Shown: piece by piece, positions 1-7,399 of the stretch
Numbering within the stretch: the first letter of the stretch is position 1
Layout of the letters: every line of letters begins with the position of its first letter
From: an uncultured Alphaproteobacteria bacterium
Lineage (GTDB): Bacteria > Pseudomonadota > Alphaproteobacteria > Sphingomonadales > Sphingomonadaceae
Length of the DNA stretch: 19,503 bases
Reading direction: 5' to 3'
NCBI GenBank assembly: GCA_903939555.1
Contig: CAJAHV010000427.1
Span: 1 to 19,503, forward strand
Program-made: the position numbers and the translations under genes
Notes under the pieces: generated by a model
Told to the model about the DNA's origin: nothing
What the model saw: only the letters and a program-made list of their open reading frames with translations
The model's database searches: none

Positions 1-580
1 CCGGCAGCGCCACCCCCGGGCCGGCATCGCCCAGGAACAGCCGCTTCCACAGGCCGATGCCGCGCCGCAGGGTGAAGGGGAATTTGAGATCATTGCCCGG
101 CGCCGTCACCGCGACGGGCGGCAGGGTGCGCAGATAGGCATACAGGTCCGCGACATCGCTTTTGGTCAGCCGCTGGTACGACCCATAGGGAAAGGCGGGA
201 TAGAGGTGCTGCCCTTCGGGATCGACCCCGCGCTGCATGGCATTGGCAAAATCAGTCAGGCTCCAGCCACCGATGCCATGCGCCGCATCGGGCGAGATAT
301 TGGGGGCGCGAAAGCTGCCGAACGCCGTCACCAGCGGCGCGCCGCCGCCCAGCCGCAGCCGGTCATCGCCCTTGGCACCCGCCGCCGCATGGCAGGATGC
401 ACAGCCGCCGGCCCAGAAGATCCGCGCCCCGCGCGCGGCGTCAGCGCTGGCAACACTGCCGATCTGCCCCGGCGCCAGCCGGTCGGGGATGGTCAGCCCC
501 CAGAACAGGCCGCCGCCCACCACGGCAAGCACCAGCAGCCCGGTCAGCGCGCGGCGGAATCTCCTCTGCGCGCGGCGCAT
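1..580 (-). CDS. Membrane-anchored cytochrome c family protein (3' end outside window)
   Basis: The reading frame starts with ATG at 580 and stays open to the window edge, so only about 193 N-terminal residues are visible. A basic N-terminus is followed by one hydrophobic helix (about residues 11-30), which reads as a signal anchor. A class I haem site CASCH follows, in the context WAGGCASCHAA, and then a stretch ending in YPAFPYGSYQRLTKSDVADL that resembles the axial-methionine half of a cytochrome c domain. This pattern is common in multihaem cytochrome subunits of periplasmic alcohol or gluconate dehydrogenases, so a second haem domain may lie outside the window. The start is only 4 bp after the stop of the cytochrome c' gene, which indicates one operon. 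The electron-transfer role is a family inference and the partner enzyme is not visible. Confidence 0.85.
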   Translation of the reverse strand, partial: MRRAQRRFRRALTGLLVLAVVGGGLFWGLTIPDRLAPGQIGSVASADAARGARIFWAGGCASCHAAAGAKGDDRLRLGGGAPLVTAFGSFRAPNISPDAAHGIGGWSLTDFANAMQRGVDPEGQHLYPAFPYGSYQRLTKSDVADLYAYLRTLPPVAVTAPGNDLKFPFTLRRGIGLWKRLFLGDAGPGVALP

Positions 581-584
581 GGGA

Positions 585-1028
585 TCAATCCTTCTTGATG
601 CGGAAGCCTTCGTGGCAGCTCTTGCAGTTGCCGGTCACGGTGATGAACTGCGCCTTGAAGGCATCGAGCGTCGCCGGCTTGGCGGCCAGCGCCGCCTTGG
701 TATCGGCGTCGAACTTCAGCACCGCCGCCTTGAAGTCGGCCGGCTTGCTCCAGACGGCGGGGGCGGCTTCGGTGTCACCGCCGGTTTCGCTGCCCTTGGG
801 GAACAGCGTGCCGAACTTTTTGGCGGTATCGTTCATGTTCTTGAAGATCGCCATCGCCGATGCGGCACTAAAAGGCACTTCACCCTTCAGCATCTTGGCA
901 CCGGCGCCGGTATCACGGCCATTCTGCTTCATGATCGCCTGACGCGCCGCGATGGGATCGACCGGCTGGGCGGCGACCGGCAGGGCGACAGCCAGCAAGG
1001 AAAGTGCGGCAAGGAAGCGAAGGGTCAT
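585..1028 (-). CDS. Class II cytochrome c (cytochrome c'/c556-like)
   Basis: This is a 147-residue exported protein. It starts with a signal peptide (MTLRFLAALSLLAVALPVAAQ, cleaved after about residue 20) and has the single haem motif CKSCH close to the C-terminus, ending EGFRIKKD. A C-terminal CxxCH in a small, helix-rich, alanine- and lysine-rich protein is the hallmark of the four-helix cytochrome c' family. These periplasmic proteins carry electrons or bind NO and other ligands. The ATG at 1028 is chosen because GGAG lies about 8 nt upstream and the signal peptide begins there; longer in-frame starts add an implausible leader. It is the first gene of a pair with the membrane-anchored cytochrome downstream. 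Confidence 0.9.
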   Translation of the reverse strand: MTLRFLAALSLLAVALPVAAQPVDPIAARQAIMKQNGRDTGAGAKMLKGEVPFSAASAMAIFKNMNDTAKKFGTLFPKGSETGGDTEAAPAVWSKPADFKAAVLKFDADTKAALAAKPATLDAFKAQFITVTGNCKSCHEGFRIKKD

Positions 1029-1174
1029 GGCAATACTCCAAAAATGGCAAGAATATCCGTCGCCAATCTCCCCCGCTTTGCGGCCAAGCGCAATGGGCTT
1101 TCGCACGCCGTCGGGCCAAAGCGCCGCGCCAAACGCTCTTGCATCGCCGCGCCGGCGCCGCCACATGGATTGCC

Positions 1175-1849
1175 ATGAATGCCGATACACCTCCACCGCT
1201 CCAGGCGGTCATCATCCCGGTAACCGCGCTGCAGCAGAATTGCACCCTGCTCTGGTGCACCAAGACCATGCGCGGCGCCTTTACCGATCCGGGCGGTGAC
1301 ATCGACCGCTTGCTGGCGGTGGCGCAACAACATGGGGTGACCATCGAAAAGCTGCTCGTCACCCATGGTCACATCGATCATTGCGGCCTGACCGGGGTGC
1401 TCGCCGAACGGCTGGGCGTGCCGATCGAAGGCCCCCACCCCGATGACAAATTCTGGATCGACCAGGCGCCCGACGTGGGCGCGCAATATGGCATCGATGG
1501 CGCCACTGCCTTCACCCCCGACCGCTGGCTGTTTCAGGGCGATACGGTGACGGTGGGCGAACTGGTGTTTGATGTTTATCACTGCCCGGGCCACACCCCG
1601 GGGCATGTCATTTTCCACCACGCCGCGTCGAACCTCGCGATTGTCGGCGATGTGCTGTTTCAAGGCTCGATCGGCCGCACCGATTTTCCGCGCGGCAACC
1701 ATGGCGATCTGATCCGGTCGATCACCACCCGGCTCTGGCCCCTGGGCGGCGAGACGGCATTCGTGCCCGGCCATGGCCCGATGTCGACCTTCGCCCGCGA
1801 ACGCGCGGCCAATGCCTATGTCGCCGACCGGGTGCTGGCGCTCGACTAA
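1175..1849 (+). CDS. Metallo-beta-lactamase-fold hydrolase, YcbL/glyoxalase II-like
   Basis: This is a 224-residue protein with the full metal-binding set of the fold: H64-x-H66-x-D68-H69 in THGHIDH, then H140 (CPGHTPGH), D159 (IVGDVLF) and H200 (PGHGP). The segment GSIGRTDFPRGNHGDL after D159 is typical of the short, type II glyoxalase-like YcbL group, which lacks the extra C-terminal helical domain of classical GloB. A thioester substrate such as S-lactoylglutathione is possible but not shown. There is no signal peptide, so it should be cytosolic. The ATG at 1175 is preferred because upstream in-frame codons give no family-like sequence. It is transcribed divergently from the cytochrome genes and ends 3 bp from the convergent MAPEG gene. 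Confidence 0.88.
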   Translation: MNADTPPPLQAVIIPVTALQQNCTLLWCTKTMRGAFTDPGGDIDRLLAVAQQHGVTIEKLLVTHGHIDHCGLTGVLAERLGVPIEGPHPDDKFWIDQAPDVGAQYGIDGATAFTPDRWLFQGDTVTVGELVFDVYHCPGHTPGHVIFHHAASNLAIVGDVLFQGSIGRTDFPRGNHGDLIRSITTRLWPLGGETAFVPGHGPMSTFARERAANAYVADRVLALD

Positions 1850-1852
1850 AGC

Positions 1853-2248
1853 CTATACCGCAGCGTAGCTTGCCGCGACAATCAACGCGGCGATGCTAAG
1901 GCCGCCCAGCACGATCCACGTGCCGGCGGCACCGATGACCCGCCACGGGTTACCACCTTCGATGCCCATGCCATAGGCATGCGAGGCGCGCACCGCGACC
2001 AGCCCCAGCCCGGCCGCCCACAGCGCCGGCGGACTGACCTCCAGCGAATTTTCGATGACGAAGATCAGCACGAGGCAGATCGGCACATATTCGGCGAAAT
2101 TGGCATGGGCGCGGATGCGTTGCAGCAAGCGCGCATCGCCGCCGTCGCCCAGCGACACCTTGGCCGATTGGCGCACCTGCACCACCCGCCACGACAGCCA
2201 AACATAAAGAAGCCCGCACAGGGCTGCCGTCACCAGGGTCACGACCAT
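1853..2248 (-). CDS. MAPEG family membrane protein (YecN-like)
   Basis: This 131-residue integral membrane protein has about four hydrophobic helices. MAPEG-type features are the N-terminal VTLVTAALCGLLYVWLSWRV, the motif RAHANFAEYVPICL and the later RASHAYGMG. The family includes glutathione transferases and relatives in membranes, and the bacterial members are mostly uncharacterised. The ATG at 2248 is favoured over an in-frame TTG at 2254, because a GGAG sits 7 nt before the ATG and only 1 nt before the TTG. It lies downstream of bamD in the same direction, across a 190-bp gap holding a hairpin at the bamD stop, so it may have its own promoter. Confidence 0.82.
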   Translation of the reverse strand: MVVTLVTAALCGLLYVWLSWRVVQVRQSAKVSLGDGGDARLLQRIRAHANFAEYVPICLVLIFVIENSLEVSPPALWAAGLGLVAVRASHAYGMGIEGGNPWRVIGAAGTWIVLGGLSIAALIVAASYAAV

Positions 2249-2415
2249 CGCCAATCTCCGCCAAACACGCTGCGTTGAACACCGGGCATCGCATAGGCCG
2301 GCAACCCGGCACGGGCAAGAATGTTCCGGTCCCGGACCATCCGGGCCATCAGGCGCATTCGAGGCACGATGATTGTGTTCGGGCGGTGCCGGAGCTGCGC
2401 TGCCGCGGCGGATTG

Positions 2416-2447
2416 GCCGGCTGTATTGACGCCGTCGTTCAGCCGGC
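2416..2447 (-). terminator. Hairpin spanning the bamD stop codon
   Basis: GCCGGCTG (2416-2423) and CAGCCGGC (2440-2447) form a perfect 8-bp inverted repeat with a 16-nt spacer. The right arm covers most of the bamD stop codon (2439-2441). No T-tract follows on the minus strand, so this would be a weak or Rho-assisted terminator, or a 3'-end stabiliser. The rest of 2249-2438 shows nothing I can name. Confidence 0.35.
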
Positions 2448-3248
2448 GGCAGTAGCCGGTTTGGACGTTGGCTTGGGCATCTTGGTCGCGATCAGCGCAT
2501 AGCTGCGCTCATACCATTTCGAGCCGGGGTAATTATTTCCCAGCACCGCCGCCGCTTTTTGCGCTTCTTCCGGAATGCCGAGTGCGAGATAGCATTCAAC
2601 GAGCCGGTGCAGCGCCTCGGGCGTGTGGCTGGTCGTGTCATAACGATCGATTTCGTTGCGGAAGCGCGAAACCGCGGCGAGATACAGACCCTGCTTCTGG
2701 TAGAAACGGCCGATTTCCATTTCCTTGCCGGCAAGATGGTCGCGCGCCAGATCGATCTTCAGCCGCGCATCGGCAGCATAATCAGTGTTGGGATAGCGCC
2801 TGATCAACTCGTTGAGCGCATCAAGCGCCTGTTGGGTGATGCGCTGATCGCGCTGCACACCCGAAATCTGTTCATAATAGCTGACCGCGATCATGTAATA
2901 GGCATAAGGCGCTTCGCGGCTGCCGGGATGCAGCGACAGGAACCGCTGCGACGACGAGATCGATTCGGTGAAGTCACCGGCGACATAATAGGCAAAAGCG
3001 CTCATCAGCTGCGCCCGGCGCGCCCAGACCGAATAGGGGTGCTGGCGCTCAACCTCGTCGAATTGCGCCGCCGCGAGCTTGTACTGGCGCTTTTCGAGCG
3101 TGTCCTTGGCGATGCTGTAGAGCGTTTCCACGTCGCGGGCGACGTAGCTCTGGTCCTTCTTGGCCTTGTTGTTGGCGCATGCCGACAGGGCCAGCGTAGC
3201 CGACAAGGCGAAAATGACCGGGCGAAACCAACTTGAGCTCTGCATCAT
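2439..3248 (-). CDS. bamD: Outer membrane protein assembly factor BamD
   Basis: This lipoprotein of about 269 residues starts at the tandem ATG codons at 3248/3245. A hydrophobic signal runs to the lipobox LALSAC, with the lipidated cysteine at residue 24. Successive tetratricopeptide-like helices follow, with characteristic stretches such as LYSIAKDTLEKRQYKLAAAQ, FDEVERQHPYSVWARRAQLM and LNELIRRYPNTDYAADARLK. BamD is the essential periplasmic TPR lipoprotein of the BAM complex, which inserts beta-barrel proteins into the outer membrane with BamA. The length fits the family. The choice between the two ATGs is not settled, as only a poor SD (about TAAGAC) lies upstream. Nearby genes are not functionally linked. 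Confidence 0.93.
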   Translation of the reverse strand: MMQSSSWFRPVIFALSATLALSACANNKAKKDQSYVARDVETLYSIAKDTLEKRQYKLAAAQFDEVERQHPYSVWARRAQLMSAFAYYVAGDFTESISSSQRFLSLHPGSREAPYAYYMIAVSYYEQISGVQRDQRITQQALDALNELIRRYPNTDYAADARLKIDLARDHLAGKEMEIGRFYQKQGLYLAAVSRFRNEIDRYDTTSHTPEALHRLVECYLALGIPEEAQKAAAVLGNNYPGSKWYERSYALIATKMPKPTSKPATAAG

Positions 3249-3285
3249 GATACGTCTTAGACCAAGGCAACCCCGCCGCCAAGCG

Positions 3286-3804
3286 TCAGCAGCGCCCACG
3301 AAACGCCGTGCTGCCGAGTGCATCCCACGGCCCGTCGCAATAACGCCACAGCGCCAGCGCGACGGCGCGAGTGGCATGAGGCTCGAAGGTCGCCGCCAGC
3401 AGCGATCGGGTCGCCCGGGCCTCGGCCGGGGTGACCTTGTTCTGCACCGTCACATGACCGGCGAAACCAGCCTGATCCTGCGGCGTCAACAGCCCGGCCC
3501 AGCCCGCCGCCAGCGCGTCGTGCACGGCGCCAAGCGCCGGCGCGCGCAGCCGGAAGGCGACCCCGGTCTCGCGGCACTCGACTGCGGTAACCGTTACCTC
3601 CGGCGGCGCGACTTCGGCACAGATGACCTTGATCCGGCGCCGCACCACATCAAGCTCGCGCCCCGGCAACTGGCGAAACAACGTCACATGCGCTGGCACC
3701 TTGTTGCGCGCGACGGGATAATGCGCCCGACGCAGGGCCTCGAACCGTGCCTGGACGGCGGGTTCGAGCAAGGCCGTGATAATCAGCGGGCGCGGGTCGA
3801 GCAT
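3286..3804 (-). CDS. 2H phosphoesterase superfamily protein (2'-5' RNA ligase / LigT-like)
   Basis: This is a 172-residue protein with the two paired HxT motifs that define 2H phosphoesterases: H39-V-T41 in PAHVTLF and H117-V-T119 in GHVTVQNK. Family members hydrolyse or ligate 2',5' or cyclic phosphodiesters in RNA or nucleotides; the substrate here cannot be told. No signal peptide is seen, so it is cytosolic. The ATG at 3804 is used. The only strong SD-like run, GGGGGGAGGG, lies about 12 nt upstream and is also the 3' arm of the hairpin after the aldehyde dehydrogenase gene. It ends 37 bp before bamD, with which it could be co-transcribed. Confidence 0.8.
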   Translation of the reverse strand: MLDPRPLIITALLEPAVQARFEALRRAHYPVARNKVPAHVTLFRQLPGRELDVVRRRIKVICAEVAPPEVTVTAVECRETGVAFRLRAPALGAVHDALAAGWAGLLTPQDQAGFAGHVTVQNKVTPAEARATRSLLAATFEPHATRAVALALWRYCDGPWDALGSTAFRGRC

Positions 3805-3815
3805 ATGCCAAACAA

Positions 3816-3844
3816 TCCCTCCCCCCAAGCGCAGCAGGGAGGGA
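3816..3844 (-). terminator. Hairpin after the aldehyde dehydrogenase gene
   Basis: TCCCTCCC (3816-3823) pairs perfectly with GGGAGGGA (3837-3844) around a 13-nt loop. Read on the minus strand, it lies 6 bp after the aldehyde dehydrogenase stop and is followed by a T-rich ATTGTTTGG. The T run is broken, so termination may be partial. The 3' arm is also the only SD-like sequence for the next gene. Confidence 0.5.
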
Positions 3845-3850
3845 ATATAT

Positions 3851-5296
3851 TCACATATCCTGCGGACGGCGGCGGATGACCAGGTTGCGGATTTCGGTCA
3901 TGTCTTCCATGGCAAAGCGCACACCTTCGCGGCCCAGTCCCGAATCCTTCACACCACCATAGGGCATGTTATCGACGCGATAGCTCGGCACATCGTTGAT
4001 AACGACCCCACCGACATCGAGCACATCCCACGCCTTGAGCATGTGGAACAGATCGCGGGTGAACACCCCGGCCTGCAGGCCGAACTTGCTGTCATTGACC
4101 ATGGCCAGAGCAGTGTCGAAATCGCTGAAAGTCGCAAAGAACGCTACTGGCCCAAAAGCCTCCTCGGTGTTGAGCTTGGCCGAGAGCGGCACATTTTCAA
4201 GCAGCGTCGCCTCGAGCATCGCCCCTTCGCGCTTGCCGCCGCAAAGGATCGTCGCGCCACCAGCGGTCGCCTCTTTGATCCAATTGTCGAGCCTTGTGGC
4301 TTCTTTCACATCGATCATCGGGCCAACGAAGGTCGCTTCCTCGGCGGGGTTGCCGGCGATCAGTTTTGCCGTCTTGGCGACGAGCAGATCACGGAAAGCC
4401 GGATAGATGGCTTCATGAACGAAGATCCGCTGTACCCCGATGCACGACTGGCCTGACTGGTAAAAGGCGCCGAAAACCGTGCGATCGGCGGCATCTTCCA
4501 GATCGGCATCCTTATCGATGATCACCGCAGCATTGCCGCCGAGTTCGAGCACCACTTTTTTCTTGCCGGCGCGCGCTTTCAGATCCCAGCCGACATCAGG
4601 CGACCCGGTAAAGCTGAGCAGTTTCAGCCGGTCATCGGTGGTGAAGAGATCGGCACCATCGCGGTGCGCCGGCAAGATCGAAAAGGCCCCCGGCGGCAGA
4701 GCCGTCTCGGCAAGCACTTCGCCGATGATGATCGCGCCCAGCGGGGTGCGCGAGGCGGGCTTCATCACGAACGGGCAGCCGACGGCAATCGCGGGAGCAA
4801 TCTTGTGGGCAGCAAGGTTAAGCGGGAAATTGAAGGGCGAAACAAAGCTGCACGGCCCGATCGGCACGCGCTTCCACATGCCCTGATAGCCCTTGGCACG
4901 CGGCGAAATATCGAGCGGCTGCACCTCCCCGGTCATCCGCACGCTTTCTTCGGCGGCGATGCGGAAGGTATCGATCAACCGGCCAACTTCGCCGCGCGCA
5001 TCGCGGATAGGCTTGCCCGCCTCGATGCACAGCGCATAAGCCAGTTCCTCGAAGCGCTCGGTGAAGCGCGTCACGCAATGCGCAAGGACCGCCTGGCGCT
5101 CATAGGCTGCCATCTTGGCCATCGGCTCGGCAGCAGCGACAGCGGCGGCAATGGCGCGATCGATGGTGGCGGCATCGGCCATGGCAACGCGGGTTGCCGG
5201 CAGGCCGGTGTATTTGTCGGTCACTACCAGGTCGGTGTTGGGCATTTCCGCCTTGTTGGCGACATACATCGGATAGGTTTCACGCAACGCAGTCAT
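3851..5296 (-). CDS. NAD(P)-dependent aldehyde dehydrogenase
   Basis: This 481-residue protein covers the whole ALDH fold. Visible landmarks are SPFNFPLN with the catalytic asparagine N156, the cofactor lysine in MKPASRTPLG (K179), the Rossmann-type FTGSPDVG, the general base E251 in LELGGNAAV, and the nucleophilic cysteine C285 in GQSCIGVQRI. It oxidises an aldehyde to the acid; the specific substrate cannot be read from sequence, and GapN-, lactaldehyde- and vanillin-type activities are all possible. The ATG at 5296 is favoured over one at 5302, because GGAG lies 7 nt before the former and only 1 nt before the latter. It follows the quinone oxidoreductase gene by about 22 bp, so the two form an operon, probably led by oxyR. 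Confidence 0.9.
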   Translation of the reverse strand: MTALRETYPMYVANKAEMPNTDLVVTDKYTGLPATRVAMADAATIDRAIAAAVAAAEPMAKMAAYERQAVLAHCVTRFTERFEELAYALCIEAGKPIRDARGEVGRLIDTFRIAAEESVRMTGEVQPLDISPRAKGYQGMWKRVPIGPCSFVSPFNFPLNLAAHKIAPAIAVGCPFVMKPASRTPLGAIIIGEVLAETALPPGAFSILPAHRDGADLFTTDDRLKLLSFTGSPDVGWDLKARAGKKKVVLELGGNAAVIIDKDADLEDAADRTVFGAFYQSGQSCIGVQRIFVHEAIYPAFRDLLVAKTAKLIAGNPAEEATFVGPMIDVKEATRLDNWIKEATAGGATILCGGKREGAMLEATLLENVPLSAKLNTEEAFGPVAFFATFSDFDTALAMVNDSKFGLQAGVFTRDLFHMLKAWDVLDVGGVVINDVPSYRVDNMPYGGVKDSGLGREGVRFAMEDMTEIRNLVIRRRPQDM

Positions 5297-5302
5297 AGTC
5301 AT

Positions 5303-5308
5303 ACTCCC
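5303..5308 (-). promoter_or_regulatory. Ribosome binding site deciding the aldehyde dehydrogenase start
   Basis: The minus strand reads GGGAGT immediately before two in-frame ATG codons. It touches the first ATG (5302) but is 7 nt from the second (5296), so the second ATG is the likely start. Confidence 0.6.
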
Positions 5309-5318
5309 AAATTTTGTT

Positions 5319-6293
5319 TCAAACGGTCAGCACGACCTTGCCTGTCGCCTTGCGGTCCATCATCCAACGGATCGCCGCAGCGCCCTCATCTAACGAGAAA
5401 TGCTTGGAAACATGCGGGCGAATCTTGCCGGCGCGATACCATTCGAGCAGTTCCGCCATGTTTTCGCGATGCAGCGGCGCTTCGGCGCGGGTGAAGGCAC
5501 CCCAGAACACCCCGACGATCGAGGCGCCCTTGATCAGCGGCAAGTTGAGCGGCAGTGACGGGATCGCCCCGGCCGCAAAGCCGACAACAAGGTAGCGGCC
5601 ATTCCAAGCGATACCGCGGAACGCCGGCTCGGCATAGCGATCGCCCACCGGATCATAGATGACATCGACGCCGCGCCCGCCGGTCAGCACCTTGATACGG
5701 TCCTTCAGGTCTTCGGTGGCATAGTTGATGGTCTCGTCGGCGCCATATTCGCGGCACAGCGCCAGTTTTTCATCACTCGATGCCGCTGCGATGACCTTGG
5801 CACCCATCACCTTGCCAAGTTCGACCGCAGTCAACCCGACGCCACCGGCAGCGCCAAGCACGAGCAGCGTCTCTCCGGGCTGCAGGCGCGCGCGCTGTTT
5901 GAGCGCATGGTGCGAGGTGCCATACGTCATGGTGAAACCACTGGCGACGTCGAAAGGCATGTCCCCGGGAATCGGCACGATCTGATCGCGATTGGCGATG
6001 ACTTGTTCGGCAAAGCAGCCATGGCCGGTCATCGCGACCACCCGGTCGCCAATCGCGACATCGCTGACGCCTTCGCCCACCGCATCGACCACACCGGCGG
6101 CCTCGCCACCCGGTGAAAAGGGCAGCGCCGGTTTGAACTGATAGAGGTTCTGGATGATCAGCGTGTCGGGGAAGTTGACGCCGGCGGCGTGAACCCGCAC
6201 CCGCACCTGGCCCTTGCCGGGTTCGGGCAGCGGGATGTCGCTGACCAGCAGTTTTTCCGGGGGCCCATGTTCGACACAGAGCACGGCCTTCAT
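5319..6293 (-). CDS. Zinc-independent NADPH:quinone oxidoreductase-type MDR protein
   Basis: This is a 324-residue medium-chain dehydrogenase/reductase. The GroES-like N-terminal half has AAGVNFPDTL and the PGGEAAGVV signature, and the Rossmann half has LGAAGGVGLTAVELGKV at about residues 146-162, with the AAGGVG nucleotide loop typical of the quinone oxidoreductase class. The zinc-binding cysteines of alcohol dehydrogenases are absent. Such enzymes reduce quinones or activated double bonds with NADPH. Two ATG codons (6296, 6293) are adjacent; a GGAG is 3 nt from the first and 6 nt from the second, and relatives usually start MKA, so 6293 is used. It lies 43 bp after oxyR, same strand, and just ahead of the aldehyde dehydrogenase gene. 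Confidence 0.88.
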   Translation of the reverse strand: MKAVLCVEHGPPEKLLVSDIPLPEPGKGQVRVRVHAAGVNFPDTLIIQNLYQFKPALPFSPGGEAAGVVDAVGEGVSDVAIGDRVVAMTGHGCFAEQVIANRDQIVPIPGDMPFDVASGFTMTYGTSHHALKQRARLQPGETLLVLGAAGGVGLTAVELGKVMGAKVIAAASSDEKLALCREYGADETINYATEDLKDRIKVLTGGRGVDVIYDPVGDRYAEPAFRGIAWNGRYLVVGFAAGAIPSLPLNLPLIKGASIVGVFWGAFTRAEAPLHRENMAELLEWYRAGKIRPHVSKHFSLDEGAAAIRWMMDRKATGKVVLTV

Positions 6294-6336
6294 CATTCTC
6301 TCCCCAAAATCTGCCACCCCGGCTACCGCCAGGCGC

Positions 6337-7284
6337 TTATGAAATCGACGGCACCATAGCGTTGTCGGCCCCGCTGTCCACCGCGAGGACACCACGTGCC
6401 GCGACAATTGCATCGCCGAGCAGCCGGAATTCGGCGGCGCGGGGGCTGCCGCTGCGCCACGCCAGCGCCACGGTGCGCGATGCGCCGCCGGCCAGCGGCC
6501 GAGCGATGAGGCCGGTGCCGTCGATGATGCCCGCCGCCAGCGCCAGTTCGGGCAACAAGGTCTGGCCCAGCCGCCCGGCGACCATCTGCACCAGCGTCAC
6601 CAGCGAAGTGCCACGATTGGCGGCATCGGCGCGCAGTTCGGGTCTTCCGCATACCGCAAGGGCCTGGTCCTTCAGGCAATGACCATCCTCGAGCAGCAAC
6701 AGGTGCGAATCATCAATCGACGAAGGGCTGACCTGCGGCGGCGGATCGATCATGTCGCCCGGATGAAAGACCAGGTGGAAGGGATCATCGAACAGCGGCA
6801 TCGCTTCCACCGTGCCGCAATCCCACGGCAGCGCCAGCAGCACGCAGTCGATCGTGCCGCGTGCCAGCGCCTCGCAGGCCGGGCCACTCATGTCCTCGCG
6901 CAGGAAAAGCTTCAAGTCGGGGAAGCGTGCACGAATCGCCGGCAGCACCTGCGGCAGTAGATAGGGCGCGACGGTCGGGATCACCCCCAGCCGCAAGGCG
7001 CCGGCCAGCGGTTGCCCGGCATCGCGGGTCAGGCTGGCCAGCGCATCGGCCTCGCGAAGCACATCATAGGCCTTGGCAACGACGCGCTCCCCCATGGGTG
7101 AAAAACGCACGACGCGGCGGTTGCGCTCGACCAACTGCACCCCGAGCAATGTTTCCAGCTCGCGCAGCCCGGCCGACAAAGTCGACTGCGTAACGAAGCA
7201 GGAAGCAGCAGCATGGCCGAAATGGCCATGGATATGCAGCGCGGTCAGATACTGCAGCTGTTTCAGCGTGGGCAGGAATGTCAT
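6337..7284 (-). CDS. oxyR: Hydrogen peroxide-sensing LysR-type regulator OxyR
   Basis: This is a 315-residue LysR-type regulator. The N-terminal winged helix-turn-helix has LKQLQYLTAL and VTQSTLSAGLRELETLLGVQ, followed by a periplasmic-binding-like sensor domain. The diagnostic feature is LLEDGHCLKDQALAVC, in which C203 and C212 are nine residues apart, matching the C199/C208 pair whose disulfide activates E. coli OxyR. The divergent gene is ahpC, the classical OxyR target. No good SD precedes the ATG at 7284, but the sequence from MTFLPTLKQL matches the family N-terminus. A good promoter (7311-7339) and an inverted repeat overlapping it suggest autoregulation. Confidence 0.94.
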   Translation of the reverse strand: MTFLPTLKQLQYLTALHIHGHFGHAAASCFVTQSTLSAGLRELETLLGVQLVERNRRVVRFSPMGERVVAKAYDVLREADALASLTRDAGQPLAGALRLGVIPTVAPYLLPQVLPAIRARFPDLKLFLREDMSGPACEALARGTIDCVLLALPWDCGTVEAMPLFDDPFHLVFHPGDMIDPPPQVSPSSIDDSHLLLLEDGHCLKDQALAVCGRPELRADAANRGTSLVTLVQMVAGRLGQTLLPELALAAGIIDGTGLIARPLAGGASRTVALAWRSGSPRAAEFRLLGDAIVAARGVLAVDSGADNAMVPSIS

Positions 7285-7319
7285 CGATAAAACCGATTAC
7301 AAGCGACAAGATTATCGAT
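7283..7319. promoter_or_regulatory. Inverted repeat in the oxyR-ahpC gap, candidate OxyR operator
   Basis: ATCGATAA (7283-7290) and TTATCGAT (7312-7319) are perfect inverted arms with a 21-nt spacer. The left arm includes bases of the oxyR start codon and the right arm covers most of its -10 box. A protein bound here would block oxyR, and OxyR itself is the obvious candidate. The sequence does not match the E. coli OxyR tetra-site closely, so the assignment is inference. Confidence 0.5.
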
Positions 7320-7339
7320 TGGATTTCTATCTTAGGCAA
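7311..7339 (-). promoter_or_regulatory. oxyR promoter
   Basis: Read on the minus strand, TTGCCT (7339-7334) is followed after exactly 17 nt by GATAAT (7316-7311), a good sigma-70-type pair. Transcription would start near 7304, giving a leader of about 20 nt. The ahpC side has no comparable pair. TATCTT (7328-7333) could serve as its -10 box without a proper -35, as expected for an activator-dependent promoter. Confidence 0.6.
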
Positions 7340-7399
7340 CGGCATTGAGCAATCGCGAACTCCGCACCGACACATTGCACATATTCAAAGGATAGCATC

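Noticed and set aside
1004..1174. N-terminal extension of the metallo-hydrolase gene
   Set aside because: The extra 57 residues are arginine-rich and unlike the family. Conserved sequence begins at the ATG at 1175.
2559..3236. Plus-strand open frame of 225 codons opposite bamD
   Set aside because: Antisense to BamD, no SD, no recognisable protein features.
7316..7331. Possible E. coli-type OxyR site ATAG-N7-CTAT before ahpC
   Set aside because: Only the CTAT half matches; the other half does not, so I report the inverted repeat instead of this motif.
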